Shown piece by piece: positions 1 through 8,505 of a DNA stretch of 64,000 bases. The stretch comes from an uncultured Planktomarina sp. Its GTDB lineage: Bacteria; Pseudomonadota; Alphaproteobacteria; Rhodobacterales; Rhodobacteraceae. The notes under the pieces were generated by a model. It did not search any database. It saw only the letters and a program-made list of their open reading frames with translations, and had not been told where the DNA came from. A program made the position numbers and the translations under genes. How positions within the stretch are numbered: position 1 is the first letter of the stretch; every line of letters begins with the position of its first letter. The stretch is from NCBI GenBank assembly GCA_943788425.1, contig CALSQF010000006.1:487606-551605 (forward strand), given 5' to 3'.

Positions 1-12
1 CCACAGGCGCTT

Positions 13-1275
13 TTAAAGCGCGCGCCAACCGATATCGCGGCGGCAAAACCCTTCGGGCCAGTCGATTTGATCGACCATGTCATAGGCCATGGTCCGTGCC
101 TCGCTCAGGCTTGCAGCGCGCGCCGTGACATTCAAAACCCGCCCGCCCTGTGCGGTGAGATTTGCGCCAATTTGCGCGGTTCCGGCATGAAAACAGGTGG
201 CCGAAGAGCTGTCTGGCAAGGCGTTCACCCCGGAAATCACTGTGCCCTTTTTATAAGCGCCGGGATAGCCCTTGGCGGCCATGACAACCGTCAAAGCATG
301 GTCTGCGGCCCAATTGACCTGAACCTCTGACAGCCGTTCTTCAGCACAGGCCAGCAGCAGATCCAACGCCTGTGCACCGAGCCGCATCATCAGCACTTGG
401 CATTCTGGATCGCCAAAGCGAGCATTATATTCCACCAAGCGGGCCTTGCCGTCTTTAATCATCAAACCGGCATAAAGCACCCCTTGGTAAGGCGTGCCCC
501 GCCGGGCCATTTCCGCCATCGTGGGTTTGATAATTTCGCGCATAGCCTGCTCTGCAATCTCATCTGTCAAAACCGGCGCGGGGCTATAGGCGCCCATGCC
601 GCCGGTGTTGGGGCCGGTGTCTCCCTCGCCCACGCGCTTGTGATCCTGTGCGGTGCCAATGGCCAAAACATCACGGCCATCACAGAGGATGAAATATGAG
701 GCCTCTTCGCCCTCCATAAACTCTTCAATCACCACTTCTGCGCCTGCACTGCCAAATTCGCCGCTGAACATATCATCCAAAGCCTCAAGAGCTTCTTGCT
801 CGCTCATGGCGACAATGACGCCTTTGCCCGCCGCCAGCCCATCGGCTTTGACCACAATCGGCGCGCCCATTTTGCGCACATAGTCCGCGGCGCTTGGCTG
901 GTCGGTAAAATGGCCATATCCGGCAGTGGGCGCACCTGCGGCATCGCAGATCGATTTGGTAAAGAATTTTGAGGCTTCCAGCTGCGCCGCCGCCTGACTG
1001 GGGCCAAAGCAGAGCACATCTGCGGCCCGCAAGACGTCGGCGACACCGGCAGCCAAAGGGGCTTCTGGACCAATGATCACAAAATCAATTGCCTGACTGC
1101 GGACAAAGGCGAGAACAGCGGCGCCGTCCAAAATATTCAGATCCACACAATCAGCAATTTTAGCGATGCCGGCATTGCCTGGGGCAACCATCAACCGATC
1201 GCATTTTGGGTTTTGCGCGACGGCCCAGGCCAATGAATGCTCGCGGCCTCCACTGCCTAAAATTAAGATATTCAT
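13..1275 (-). CDS. purD: Phosphoribosylamine--glycine ligase (GARS)
   Basis: Joins glycine to 5-phosphoribosylamine using ATP, the second step of de novo purine synthesis, in the cytoplasm. The 420-residue length is normal for the family. The N-terminus MNILILGSGGREHSLAW is the PurD hallmark. An ATP-grasp core follows, with GLAAGKGV near residue 147 and the GDPECQ segment near residue 290 that binds metal and ATP. The start ATG is at 1275. The gene diverges from xseA across only 70 bases, so both promoters must lie there. It is a complete reading frame ending 12 bases from the window edge. Confidence 0.97.
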   Translation of the reverse strand: MNILILGSGGREHSLAWAVAQNPKCDRLMVAPGNAGIAKIADCVDLNILDGAAVLAFVRSQAIDFVIIGPEAPLAAGVADVLRAADVLCFGPSQAAAQLEASKFFTKSICDAAGAPTAGYGHFTDQPSAADYVRKMGAPIVVKADGLAAGKGVIVAMSEQEALEALDDMFSGEFGSAGAEVVIEEFMEGEEASYFILCDGRDVLAIGTAQDHKRVGEGDTGPNTGGMGAYSPAPVLTDEIAEQAMREIIKPTMAEMARRGTPYQGVLYAGLMIKDGKARLVEYNARFGDPECQVLMMRLGAQALDLLLACAEERLSEVQVNWAADHALTVVMAAKGYPGAYKKGTVISGVNALPDSSSATCFHAGTAQIGANLTAQGGRVLNVTARAASLSEARTMAYDMVDQIDWPEGFCRRDIGWRAL

Positions 1276-1345
1276 GACACGCGCTCCCCTTGGCCTTTGC
1301 TTGCCCGCGTTCTAAGCTGCATCAACTCTGGTCACAAGGTGCACT

Positions 1346-2899
1346 ATGTCTGATCTTATTGACGATCCCCGTCTTGGCGAGAATGCCCCAGAATTTACGG
1401 TTTCAGAAATCTCTGGTGCCGTGAAACGTACTCTGGAGGCGGAATTTGGCCGCATAAGGGTGAAGGGCGAAGTGGGGCGTGTGGTTCAGGCCCGTTCGGG
1501 GCATATGTATTTCGATGTAAAAGATGAACGCAACGCCCTGGCCTGCACCACTTGGAAAGGTCAGGTGTCAAAACTCTCTGTCCTCCCCGAGGAGGGGATG
1601 GAGGTGGTTGTCAGTGGCAAAATGACCTCCTTCGGCGGGCAGTCCAAATACAACTTGAATGTCGATGATGTGGCTGTTGCCGGGGTGGGGGCATTGATGG
1701 CCATGTTGGAAAAGCGAAAGACCGCTTTGGCCGCCGAAGGGTTGTTTGATCCGGCACGCAAACAGGCTTTGCCCTTTTTGCCCGACGTGATTGGGGTCGT
1801 CACCTCTCCCACTGGCGCTGTGATTCGCGATATTTTGCACCGCCTGCGCGACCGTTTCCCGCGGAAAGTCTTGGTTTGGCCGGTTGCGGTGCAAGGGGCC
1901 AATTGCGCCGCCGAAGTGGCGCGCGCGATTGCTGGGTTCAATGCCATGACCCCGGGTGGGGCTCTGCCGAGGCCAGATTTGCTGATCGTGGCGCGCGGCG
2001 GGGGCTCCATTGAGGATCTTTGGGGGTTCAACGAAGAAATTGTTGCACGCGCCGCGGCGGCCTCTGAGATTCCCCTAATTTCCGCTGTGGGCCATGAGAC
2101 CGATACCACATTGATTGATTTCGTCTCTGACATGCGCGCGCCCACCCCCAGCGCCGCCGCTGAATTGGCGGTGCCGGTACGCTTGGACCTTTTGGCCGAA
2201 ACCCGTGCTAAGGGCGCCCGGGCGGCGCAGGGCTTGGCCAATATCATGGCGCGGCGCAAACAAAGATTGGCCGATGTATCCCGCGCTTTGCCGCGTCCAG
2301 ACAGCCTGACGCAGACGGCGCAGCAGCGTTTGGACCATTGGGAGGGGCGTTTGCCACTGGCGCTGCGCAGCTTGGTGCAAAAACAACAGCTGCGCCTGAC
2401 CGCTTCTGCGGGGCAGATTAAGCCCTCTGCATTAGGGCGGATATTGGTGCAGGAGGCGCGGCAATTGCAGGCCTTGGGGCAGCGCCTACCGGCAGGCTTG
2501 GACCGGGCCGCGCTCTCGGCCCGGCAGATGCTACGGGTCTGCGCATCGCGTCTGCGTCCGGCACCCCTGGCGGAGCGGGTTGCGCGGTTGCGCAAAGATC
2601 TCGATGATCTTGAAACGCGGTTGGAGCAAACGTTTGAACGGCAATTGCAAAGACGCCGCGAGCAGCTGGTGGCCTGTGATCGGTTGCGCGAAACACTGGG
2701 GTACCGCGAGACTCTGCGCCGCGGCTATGCGGTGGTGCGGTCTGGGCAGGCTTTGATCACCAATGTGGCGAAGGCTGAGGCAGCGAAATCTCTGGAGATC
2801 GAGTTTGCCGATGGACGCTTTGCGGTGGGGCAAAGCGCCGCCGCCCGTCCCGCAGGCCGCGCCAAGCCGACCCCACCTGAGCAGGGACAATTGTTCTGA
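1346..2899 (+). CDS. xseA: Exodeoxyribonuclease VII large subunit
   Basis: Large subunit of exonuclease VII, which degrades single-stranded DNA from both ends together with XseB (not in this window). The protein has 517 residues. An N-terminal OB-fold region (about 20-115) is followed by the catalytic segment with GVVTSPTGAVIRDI near residue 150, the run ARGGGSIEDLWGFNEE and then GHETDTTLIDF. The middle and C-terminal parts are arginine-, alanine- and leucine-rich and probably helical or coiled coil, as usual for XseA. The C-terminus has a short proline-rich tail. ATG 1346 is preceded by a weak AAGG. It is divergent from purD, a common pairing in Rhodobacteraceae. Confidence 0.96.
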   Translation: MSDLIDDPRLGENAPEFTVSEISGAVKRTLEAEFGRIRVKGEVGRVVQARSGHMYFDVKDERNALACTTWKGQVSKLSVLPEEGMEVVVSGKMTSFGGQSKYNLNVDDVAVAGVGALMAMLEKRKTALAAEGLFDPARKQALPFLPDVIGVVTSPTGAVIRDILHRLRDRFPRKVLVWPVAVQGANCAAEVARAIAGFNAMTPGGALPRPDLLIVARGGGSIEDLWGFNEEIVARAAAASEIPLISAVGHETDTTLIDFVSDMRAPTPSAAAELAVPVRLDLLAETRAKGARAAQGLANIMARRKQRLADVSRALPRPDSLTQTAQQRLDHWEGRLPLALRSLVQKQQLRLTASAGQIKPSALGRILVQEARQLQALGQRLPAGLDRAALSARQMLRVCASRLRPAPLAERVARLRKDLDDLETRLEQTFERQLQRRREQLVACDRLRETLGYRETLRRGYAVVRSGQALITNVAKAEAAKSLEIEFADGRFAVGQSAAARPAGRAKPTPPEQGQLF

Positions 2900-3023
2900 T
2901 TGTGGTCAGGTGATGTCTATTGAGGCATGAGAAAACGCATCTGTTGCAAGTGGTGTCGTATTTCGACCTATGTCAGGGCCGCGTTGCGGGTTAAATCAGC
3001 CACAATGAATTGAGGAACAGATC

Positions 3024-4709
3024 ATGTCTATCGAATCGTCAAAAGGTGTTTGGAAATCTGGACCGGGCAGAGGCCGGGTGCGACCAAAAGGGCGTCAGCT
3101 CGACGATTTGGCATGGTCACAGGTGCAAGACTTGCTCGGGCAACGGCCGCGTCGGCGCGATCTTCTGATCGAATTTTTACACCTTATTCAAGATGCTGAT
3201 GGCCATCTCTCGGCGGCGCATTTGCGCGCTTTGGCCGAAGAAATGCGTTTGAGCCAGGCTGAGGTTTATGAGGTTGCGACGTTCTATGCGCATTTTGATG
3301 TGGTCAAAGAGGGGGAAACCCCACCGCCGGCCTTGACCGTGCGGGTCTGCGATAGCTTGTCGTGCGAATTGGCCGGCGCGGCTCAATTGCAAGAGGCTTT
3401 GCAGCAGGGGTTAGATCCCAAATCTGTGCGGGTTGTCCGCGCGCCCTGCATGGGGCGCTGTGATACCGCCCCGGTGCTTGAGTTGGGCCACCATCACATT
3501 GATCATGCAACGCCCGAAAAGGTTTTGGCAGCAATTTCCGCCGGCCATACCCATGCTGAGATTCCCGATTATGAAGACCTCGCGACCTATCGTTCTGCCG
3601 GTGGCTATGCGCGGCTTGAAGAGCTGCGCGCCGGTGGTGATTGGCAAGAGGTCCAGGCGCAGATAAAGCAAAGCGGTCTGCGCGGCTTGGGTGGTGCGGG
3701 GTTTCCATCCGGCACAAAATGGGGCTTCGTGCGCAGCAATGCGGGGCCGCGCTATTTGGCGGTGAATGGAGACGAGGGCGAGCCTGGAACGTTCAAGGAT
3801 CGCTACTATCTCGAGCGCACACCGAATCTGTTTCTCGAAGGCATGTTGATTGCCGCTTGGGCAGTCGAGGCGGAAACCTGTTTTATCTACATGCGCGACG
3901 AATACCCGGCGGTTCTGCACATTCTGGCCCAAGAGATTGCTGCCTTGGAAGCGGCGGGGCTCGTGCCTGCGGGCTATATTGATCTGCGGCGCGGGGCTGG
4001 GGCCTATATCTGCGGTGAAGAAAGCGCGATGATCGAAAGCATTGAAGGCAAGCGCGGCTTGCCGCGCCATCGCCCTCCCTTTGTGGCGGCGGTGGGGATC
4101 CACAATCGCCCCACTTTGGTGCATAATGTTGAAACTTTGCTCTGGGTTGCGCGCGTGGTGCGCGAAGGGCCGGAGTGCCTGAACGCGGTGGAACACAAAG
4201 GCCGGACGGGTCTGCGCAGTTACTCGGTTTCTGGTCGCGTGAAAAACCCCGGTGTGCATCTGTTGCCTGCGGGATCCACGATTACCGATATCATTGCCGC
4301 CTGTGGCGGGATGTTGGAGGGCCATATCTTTTCAGCTTACCAACCTGGTGGCCCGTCTTCAGGGCTTCTGCCGGCATCCATCCATGACGTGCCCTTAGAT
4401 TTTGACACATTGCAGCCGCTTGGAACCTTCATTGGTTCGGCCGCTGTGGTGGTTCTGTCGGATCAGGACAGCCCTCGGGCTGCTGCCTTGAATATGTTGC
4501 GATTCTTTGAGGACGAAAGCTGTGGTCAGTGCACCCCTTGCAGGGTTGGCTGTGAAAAGGCGGTAAAATTGATGCAGGCAGAGACCTGGGATCAGCCGCT
4601 TTTAGAGGATTTGACCACGGCGATGGTGGAGGCTTCGATCTGCGGGCTTGGGCAAGCGGCGCCCAATCCGATCAAATCGGTCATCAAATATTTCCCAAGC
4701 GAAATTTAG
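3024..4709 (+). CDS. NuoE-NuoF fusion flavoprotein, formate dehydrogenase beta-like
   Basis: A 561-residue fusion. The first ~170 residues resemble NuoE: a helical segment and then a thioredoxin-like [2Fe-2S] domain with the cysteine pairs in VCDSLSC and APCMGRC. The remainder resembles NuoF: an NADH-binding loop (GLGGAGFPSGTKW), an FMN-binding loop (NGDEGEPGTFKDR) and a [4Fe-4S] ligand set (CGQCTPC plus a distant Cys in SICGLG). Such proteins pass electrons between NAD(H) and a partner, classically the molybdenum subunit of NAD-dependent formate dehydrogenase (FdsB type). No alpha subunit or molybdenum-cofactor gene lies nearby, so the partner is unknown. ATG 3024 has GAGG upstream. Family assignment is firm; the formate role is inferred. 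Confidence 0.85.
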   Translation: MSIESSKGVWKSGPGRGRVRPKGRQLDDLAWSQVQDLLGQRPRRRDLLIEFLHLIQDADGHLSAAHLRALAEEMRLSQAEVYEVATFYAHFDVVKEGETPPPALTVRVCDSLSCELAGAAQLQEALQQGLDPKSVRVVRAPCMGRCDTAPVLELGHHHIDHATPEKVLAAISAGHTHAEIPDYEDLATYRSAGGYARLEELRAGGDWQEVQAQIKQSGLRGLGGAGFPSGTKWGFVRSNAGPRYLAVNGDEGEPGTFKDRYYLERTPNLFLEGMLIAAWAVEAETCFIYMRDEYPAVLHILAQEIAALEAAGLVPAGYIDLRRGAGAYICGEESAMIESIEGKRGLPRHRPPFVAAVGIHNRPTLVHNVETLLWVARVVREGPECLNAVEHKGRTGLRSYSVSGRVKNPGVHLLPAGSTITDIIAACGGMLEGHIFSAYQPGGPSSGLLPASIHDVPLDFDTLQPLGTFIGSAAVVVLSDQDSPRAAALNMLRFFEDESCGQCTPCRVGCEKAVKLMQAETWDQPLLEDLTTAMVEASICGLGQAAPNPIKSVIKYFPSEI

Positions 4710-4805
4710 CGCGCGGCTGCCATTGGCATTGCCGGGGGCTAGGATTACATTCGCGTCACCGTTTGCGGCGACTTTGAAGCCCGCGGCGAACAATGGAGCG
4801 TGTTG

Positions 4806-5981
4806 ATGTCCTTTTTTGGTAAGTTGAAATCCAAACTTTTTAAATCCTCTGCCAAGCTTGAAGAGGGTCTGGAGGCGATCGTCCAAGAAGATATTGCGCC
4901 CGAGGAGGAGCCTTCAGATCTGGTCATCACGGATGTGGCCGCGCAGGTGGCGCAGCCCGAGGTTTTGCGCGCGCCCGACCCTGTAGGAGACAGCCCGCTA
5001 GAGCAAAAGCGCGCGCAGGTGGCGCCGCCAGAAGCAGAGGCAGAGCCAGGCGTCAGCGCGCCAAAGGTTGCGATTGACCCTTTGGAGGTGGACACAAAGC
5101 CGGTGGATCCCTTGCCCCAGAAAACTGGGGTTTTCGGGCGTGCGCCACGCCGCGTGCTGGATGATGATATGCTTGAACAGCTCGAAGAGCTGTTGATCTC
5201 CTCGGATATGGGGGTGGATACGGCTGTGCGTATCACTGCGAATTTGGCCGAAGGGCGTTTTGGTCGGAAACTCTCCACGGCGGAAATCAAATCAGCCTTG
5301 GCCGAAGAAATTGCCCGCGTGATGGAACCTGTGGCCCGGCCCTTGCCGATTTACAATAAGAAACCACAGGTGATTTTGGTGGTGGGTGTGAACGGTTCGG
5401 GGAAAACCACCACGATCGGCAAGCTCGCTAGCCAGTTTAAGAAGGCTGGGAAATCTGTTGTAATCGCGGCTGGCGATACGTTCCGCGCCGCCGCGGTGGG
5501 GCAATTGCAAGTTTGGGGGGAGCGGGCCGGGGTGCCGGTGATGACAGCAGCTGAGGGGTCCGATCCGGCAAGCCTGGCCTTTGACGCCATGACGCAGGCG
5601 GAAAAAGATGGCGCTGACCTCTTGATGATTGATACGGCGGGACGGTTGCAAAACCGGGCAGATTTGATGGAGGAATTGTCCAAAATCATTCGTGTTATCC
5701 GCAAGAAAGATCCTGATGCACCGCACAACACGGTCTTGGTCCTCGATGCGACAACCGGGCAAAATGCGGTCAACCAAGTGGACGTGTTTTGCAAAATGGC
5801 GGATGTTACTGGTCTGGTGATGACCAAATTGGATGGCACCGCCAAAGGCGGGGTGTTGGTCTCTCTCGCGGATAAATTTGCTTTGCCTATTCACGCCATT
5901 GGCGTGGGTGAACGGATAGACGATCTTGACGCTTTTGATCCAGAGGAATTTGCTGCGGCCTTGACTGGGGTCTCTGCGTGA
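4806..5981 (+). CDS. ftsY: Signal recognition particle receptor FtsY
   Basis: Membrane-associated SRP receptor GTPase that docks ribosome-SRP complexes at the Sec translocon. A variable acidic A region (about residues 1-120, rich in Glu, Ala and Pro) precedes the NG domain. G motifs are clear: GVNGSGKTTTIGKLA (P-loop), DTFRAAA, DTAGR and TKLDG, with a C-terminal GVGE-DDL end. I chose ATG 4806 (391 residues) because GGAG at 4795-4798 is 7 bases upstream. A GTG at 4800 would leave only 1 base to the ribosome binding site. Its stop overlaps the start of the following transporter gene, implying coupling. Confidence 0.97.
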   Translation: MSFFGKLKSKLFKSSAKLEEGLEAIVQEDIAPEEEPSDLVITDVAAQVAQPEVLRAPDPVGDSPLEQKRAQVAPPEAEAEPGVSAPKVAIDPLEVDTKPVDPLPQKTGVFGRAPRRVLDDDMLEQLEELLISSDMGVDTAVRITANLAEGRFGRKLSTAEIKSALAEEIARVMEPVARPLPIYNKKPQVILVVGVNGSGKTTTIGKLASQFKKAGKSVVIAAGDTFRAAAVGQLQVWGERAGVPVMTAAEGSDPASLAFDAMTQAEKDGADLLMIDTAGRLQNRADLMEELSKIIRVIRKKDPDAPHNTVLVLDATTGQNAVNQVDVFCKMADVTGLVMTKLDGTAKGGVLVSLADKFALPIHAIGVGERIDDLDAFDPEEFAAALTGVSA

Positions 5982-6880
5982 CCGAGTGGATCCTTGCGAT
6001 TGAAGGCAGTCACACGGGCCGATTGGTCGCTATGCTTTTGGCGCTCTTGGCCGCTGTGTTGCACGCGGTTTTTGCCGCGATGCAAAAGGGGAGAATTGAC
6101 CCCTGGGTGATGCGCGGGGCTATGGATGCCAGCTACGGTTTGATGGCCTTGCCTTTTGCTCTGTTCGTGGTGCCCTGGCCAGAGGCGCATTTATGGCCAA
6201 TTTTGGCAGGGGCATGGGCGATCCATACTGTTTATAAAATCTTGCAGGCCATGGCCTTCACCCGTGGCGCCTATACGGTTGTTTATCCCGTGGTGCGCGG
6301 GTCGGGGCCGTTTTTCACGGTGATTGGGGCATACTTATTGTTTGGCGAAGTGTTCACTGTTGGGCAATGGCTGGGGGTGGCTGTGCTTCTGTGCGGGATT
6401 TTTGGCCTGGCTGTGTATAATATGCGCACGGTGAAACTGGAGCGCGAGACATTGGGTCTGGCCTTGGTGCTGGCGCTCTTCACAGGATTTTTTGTGGCGT
6501 TTTATACGACCTATGACGCCTATGGCATCCGAGCTGCGGCGGATCCTTTTACTTTTCTGGCCTGGTTCTTTGTGATTGATTCTTGGAGCATGCCGATTGT
6601 GGCACTGGCCCATGCACGGCGCAAAGGCATTGCCTTGGTGCGGCAGGGCCTTATGTGGCGCGCGCCGATTGGGGGATTGGTGGCGATGGCCTCCTTTGGC
6701 GCGATCTTATTGGCCACGCGATTGGATAAGGTTGGAGAAGCGGCTGTGCTGCGCGAGACCTCGACTATTTTTGCCGCTCTCATTGGCTGGTTGTTTTTGA
6801 AAGAGACCGTCGGGCCGCGCCGTTTGGCTTTAATGGCTTTGATTGCGCTGGGGGCTGTGATAGTTGAATTTGCGGGATAA
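5978..6880 (+). CDS. DMT-superfamily (EamA-type) transporter
   Basis: Integral membrane protein of 300 residues, mostly hydrophobic, with about ten predicted membrane segments in two EamA-like halves. The second half carries the usual FGAILLATRLDKVGEAAVLRET-type segment followed by LIGWLFLKE. The GTG start overlaps the ftsY stop codon by four bases (GTGA), so translation is probably coupled. The substrate is unknown: DMT proteins export or import varied metabolites. The order ftsY, DMT gene, yciB is one I associate with Rhodobacteraceae, and the gene is often annotated there only as a DMT transporter. Confidence 0.88.
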   Translation: MTEWILAIEGSHTGRLVAMLLALLAAVLHAVFAAMQKGRIDPWVMRGAMDASYGLMALPFALFVVPWPEAHLWPILAGAWAIHTVYKILQAMAFTRGAYTVVYPVVRGSGPFFTVIGAYLLFGEVFTVGQWLGVAVLLCGIFGLAVYNMRTVKLERETLGLALVLALFTGFFVAFYTTYDAYGIRAAADPFTFLAWFFVIDSWSMPIVALAHARRKGIALVRQGLMWRAPIGGLVAMASFGAILLATRLDKVGEAAVLRETSTIFAALIGWLFLKETVGPRRLALMALIALGAVIVEFAG

Positions 6881-6895
6881 AAGGAAGGCCTAATT

Positions 6896-7495
6896 ATGTC
6901 TGACGAAAATTTACCAAAATGGGTGAAGCCGCTTTTAGAGTTTGGGCCAGTACTGGCCTTTTTTGTCGCCTATCTGAAGATGAAGGGCACGAGCTATACC
7001 CTCGGCGGGTCTGATTATGATGGGTTCATCTTGGTTACGGCGCTGTTTGTCCCGTTGCTTCTGCTGTGCACGGCGATTTTGTGGAAGCTGACGGGGAAAA
7101 TCTCTCCTATGCAGATCATGACGGCGCTTTTGGTGACCGTCTTTGGCGGGTTAACGGTTTGGCTGAATGACCCGCAATTTATAAAAATGAAACCGACGCT
7201 GATCTATCTTATTTTTGCAGGGCTTTTGGGGTTTGGATTGCTGCGCGGGCAGTCTTATCTCCGGTTGGTGATGCAGGACGCGTTGCCGATGCAGGCTGAG
7301 GGCTGGATGATTTTGACACGCCGGTTCACGGCGGTGTTTTTTGGATTGGCTCTGCTCAATGAGGTGATTTGGAGGTTCTTTTCGACGGAGACTTGGGTGT
7401 ATTTTAAAACCTTTGGCCTAACGGCGGTGTTATTTGGCTTTTTTATGAGTCAAGCGGCGCTATTGGCAAAATATGCGCTGGAAAAAGATGACTGA
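6896..7495 (+). CDS. yciB: Inner membrane protein YciB / septation protein A
   Basis: A 199-residue polytopic inner-membrane protein with about five to six hydrophobic segments. The start (KWVKPLLEFGPVLAFFV) and the central TLIYLIFAGLLGFG and later VMQDALPMQAEGW segments match YciB/IspZ, a family linked to normal septation and envelope synthesis. AGGAAGG upstream of ATG 6896 is a good ribosome binding site. The gene lies 15 bases after the DMT transporter and is probably in the same transcript as ftsY. It is the last gene before a convergent dead gene. Confidence 0.92.
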   Translation: MSDENLPKWVKPLLEFGPVLAFFVAYLKMKGTSYTLGGSDYDGFILVTALFVPLLLLCTAILWKLTGKISPMQIMTALLVTVFGGLTVWLNDPQFIKMKPTLIYLIFAGLLGFGLLRGQSYLRLVMQDALPMQAEGWMILTRRFTAVFFGLALLNEVIWRFFSTETWVYFKTFGLTAVLFGFFMSQAALLAKYALEKDD

Positions 7496-7544
7496 CCGGG
7501 CGTGACCGCGCGGTGCGGCTGCGCCGCATGACCTTTTTCCTCTC

Positions 7545-7561
7545 GCCTGCCTCCGGCAGGC
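7545..7561. repeat. Perfect 7-bp hairpin between convergent genes
   Basis: GCCTGCC and GGCAGGC flank a three-base loop. It sits between yciB and the convergent GST pseudogene. Neither strand has a T run directly after it, so it is not a canonical intrinsic terminator, though it could stop or protect transcript ends. Confidence 0.45.
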
Positions 7562-7583
7562 TCAAGGCGCTGGGCCAGAGTGG

Positions 7584-8273
7584 CTATGTCGCTTTGAAGA
7601 GGTGATTAAAGCTGTCTTTGTCACTGGATTGCGGGGTTGCGCGCAGATCTAAATGTATCCCATGGCCCGCGGAAACGCCGCGGCGCGCGGCGCAGGCTTG
7701 CAGCCAGCGGGCCATATGCGGTTTATCCTCGAGTGTCTGTTTTGGCCCTCCCATAGGGACGCCCGGGGCCAGATCGCCATGTCGGCGATAGAAAAAAGCA
7801 CCTGCCACATAGTCGTTCTGCTCCAGCTGGGTGTTGAGCACCCGATACAGCTGGGCGGTTTCTTGGGTGTATCAGTCTTGGGGGTAGGTCAAATCCTCAC
7901 CCATAAGCGGGGCGTATTTGTTGAAGTGGTTATTTTGCCCTGCCATGGGGCCAAGCCCACCCATTTGCCACATTGGCCATTGATCGACGGCCAGCTGGTC
8001 GCGATAGGTTGTGCCATAGAATGTCCCTGTCTTGCGCGCCAGATATTGCAAGATGGCGCCGCTTTCAAAGAGGGCGAGCGGCGCGCCGTCGGGGCCGTCA
8101 TGATCGACAATAGCAGACATGCGGTTGTTGGGCTAAATTTTCAAGAAATTGGGATTGAATTGCTCACCTTTGCCGATGTTCACCAGCTGCGCGGTGTAGG
8201 GAAGGTTCATTTCCTCAAGCGCAATTGCGATTTTCCATCCATTCGGTGTGGGCCAGTAGTAAAAATCGATCAT
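7584..8273 (-). pseudogene. Glutathione S-transferase (YfcG/Ure2-like), inactivated
   Basis: On the minus strand the GST N-terminus begins at ATG 8273 (MIDFYYWPTPNGWKIAIALE). It runs through EQFNPNFLKI to an in-frame TAG near 8133, continues in frame with PNNRMSAIVDHDGP to LTYPQD and a second in-frame stop, TGA near 7870. After DYVAGAFF the reading moves by one base (IADMAIW and ASLWEGQ lie in another frame). It then returns to the first frame for KQTLEDKPHMARWLQA and the C-terminus. Two nonsense codons plus a compensating pair of frameshifts show an old, decaying gene, not a single sequencing error. The intact family uses glutathione for thiol-disulfide chemistry. Confidence 0.88.
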
Positions 8274-8385
8274 CGCACCTGTCCTATTGCCGCTTTGGGC
8301 CAGTATTCGGGCTATCGCTTTGAGCGCAAGGGGCAAATGGGCGATTTTGACTGTTGACCCTCTTGGGCTGGGTCATTATTCGTGA

Positions 8386-8440
8386 CGCGTGGCGATTTGT
8401 TACCGGATTGCGGGCCACGTTAAATAAGCTGCTAAAAGGG
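8386..8440 (+). promoter_or_regulatory. SAM-II (SAM-alpha) riboswitch aptamer
   Basis: Stem P1 is CGTGGC (8388-8393) with GCCACG (8414-8419). The loop holds GATTTG and ACCGGATTGC. The 3' pseudoknot strand carries GTTAAATAAGCTGCTAAAAGGG in pieces matching the family's conserved GUxAAAxAA and GCUAAAAxGG. I recalled the class consensus from known SAM-II RNAs; no covariance search was run. This class senses S-adenosylmethionine and lies upstream of methionine-synthesis genes in alphaproteobacteria, as here with metZ. A terminator hairpin follows 20 bases later. Confidence 0.88.
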
Positions 8441-8459
8441 TTTGGGATATGACAGAGAC

Positions 8460-8485
8460 CCCGCCTTTCACCGGTGGGTTTTTTT
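8460..8485 (+). terminator. Intrinsic terminator in the metZ leader
   Basis: CCCGCC (8460-8465) pairs with GGTGGG (8473-8478, one G-T pair), followed by seven T. It lies between the SAM-II aptamer and the metZ ribosome binding site, so it probably acts as the riboswitch expression platform, stopping transcription when S-adenosylmethionine is plentiful. Confidence 0.78.
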
Positions 8486-8505
8486 GTGCCTTTAAGGAGG
8501 GTCAA

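Noticed and set aside
2928-3014. 28-codon frame between xseA and the NuoE-NuoF gene
   Set aside because: Too short, no family resemblance, and no ribosome binding site.
8449-8505. Earlier in-frame start for metZ
   Set aside because: It would code across the T-tract terminator of the SAM-II riboswitch and lacks the strong AAGGAGGG site that precedes ATG 8506.
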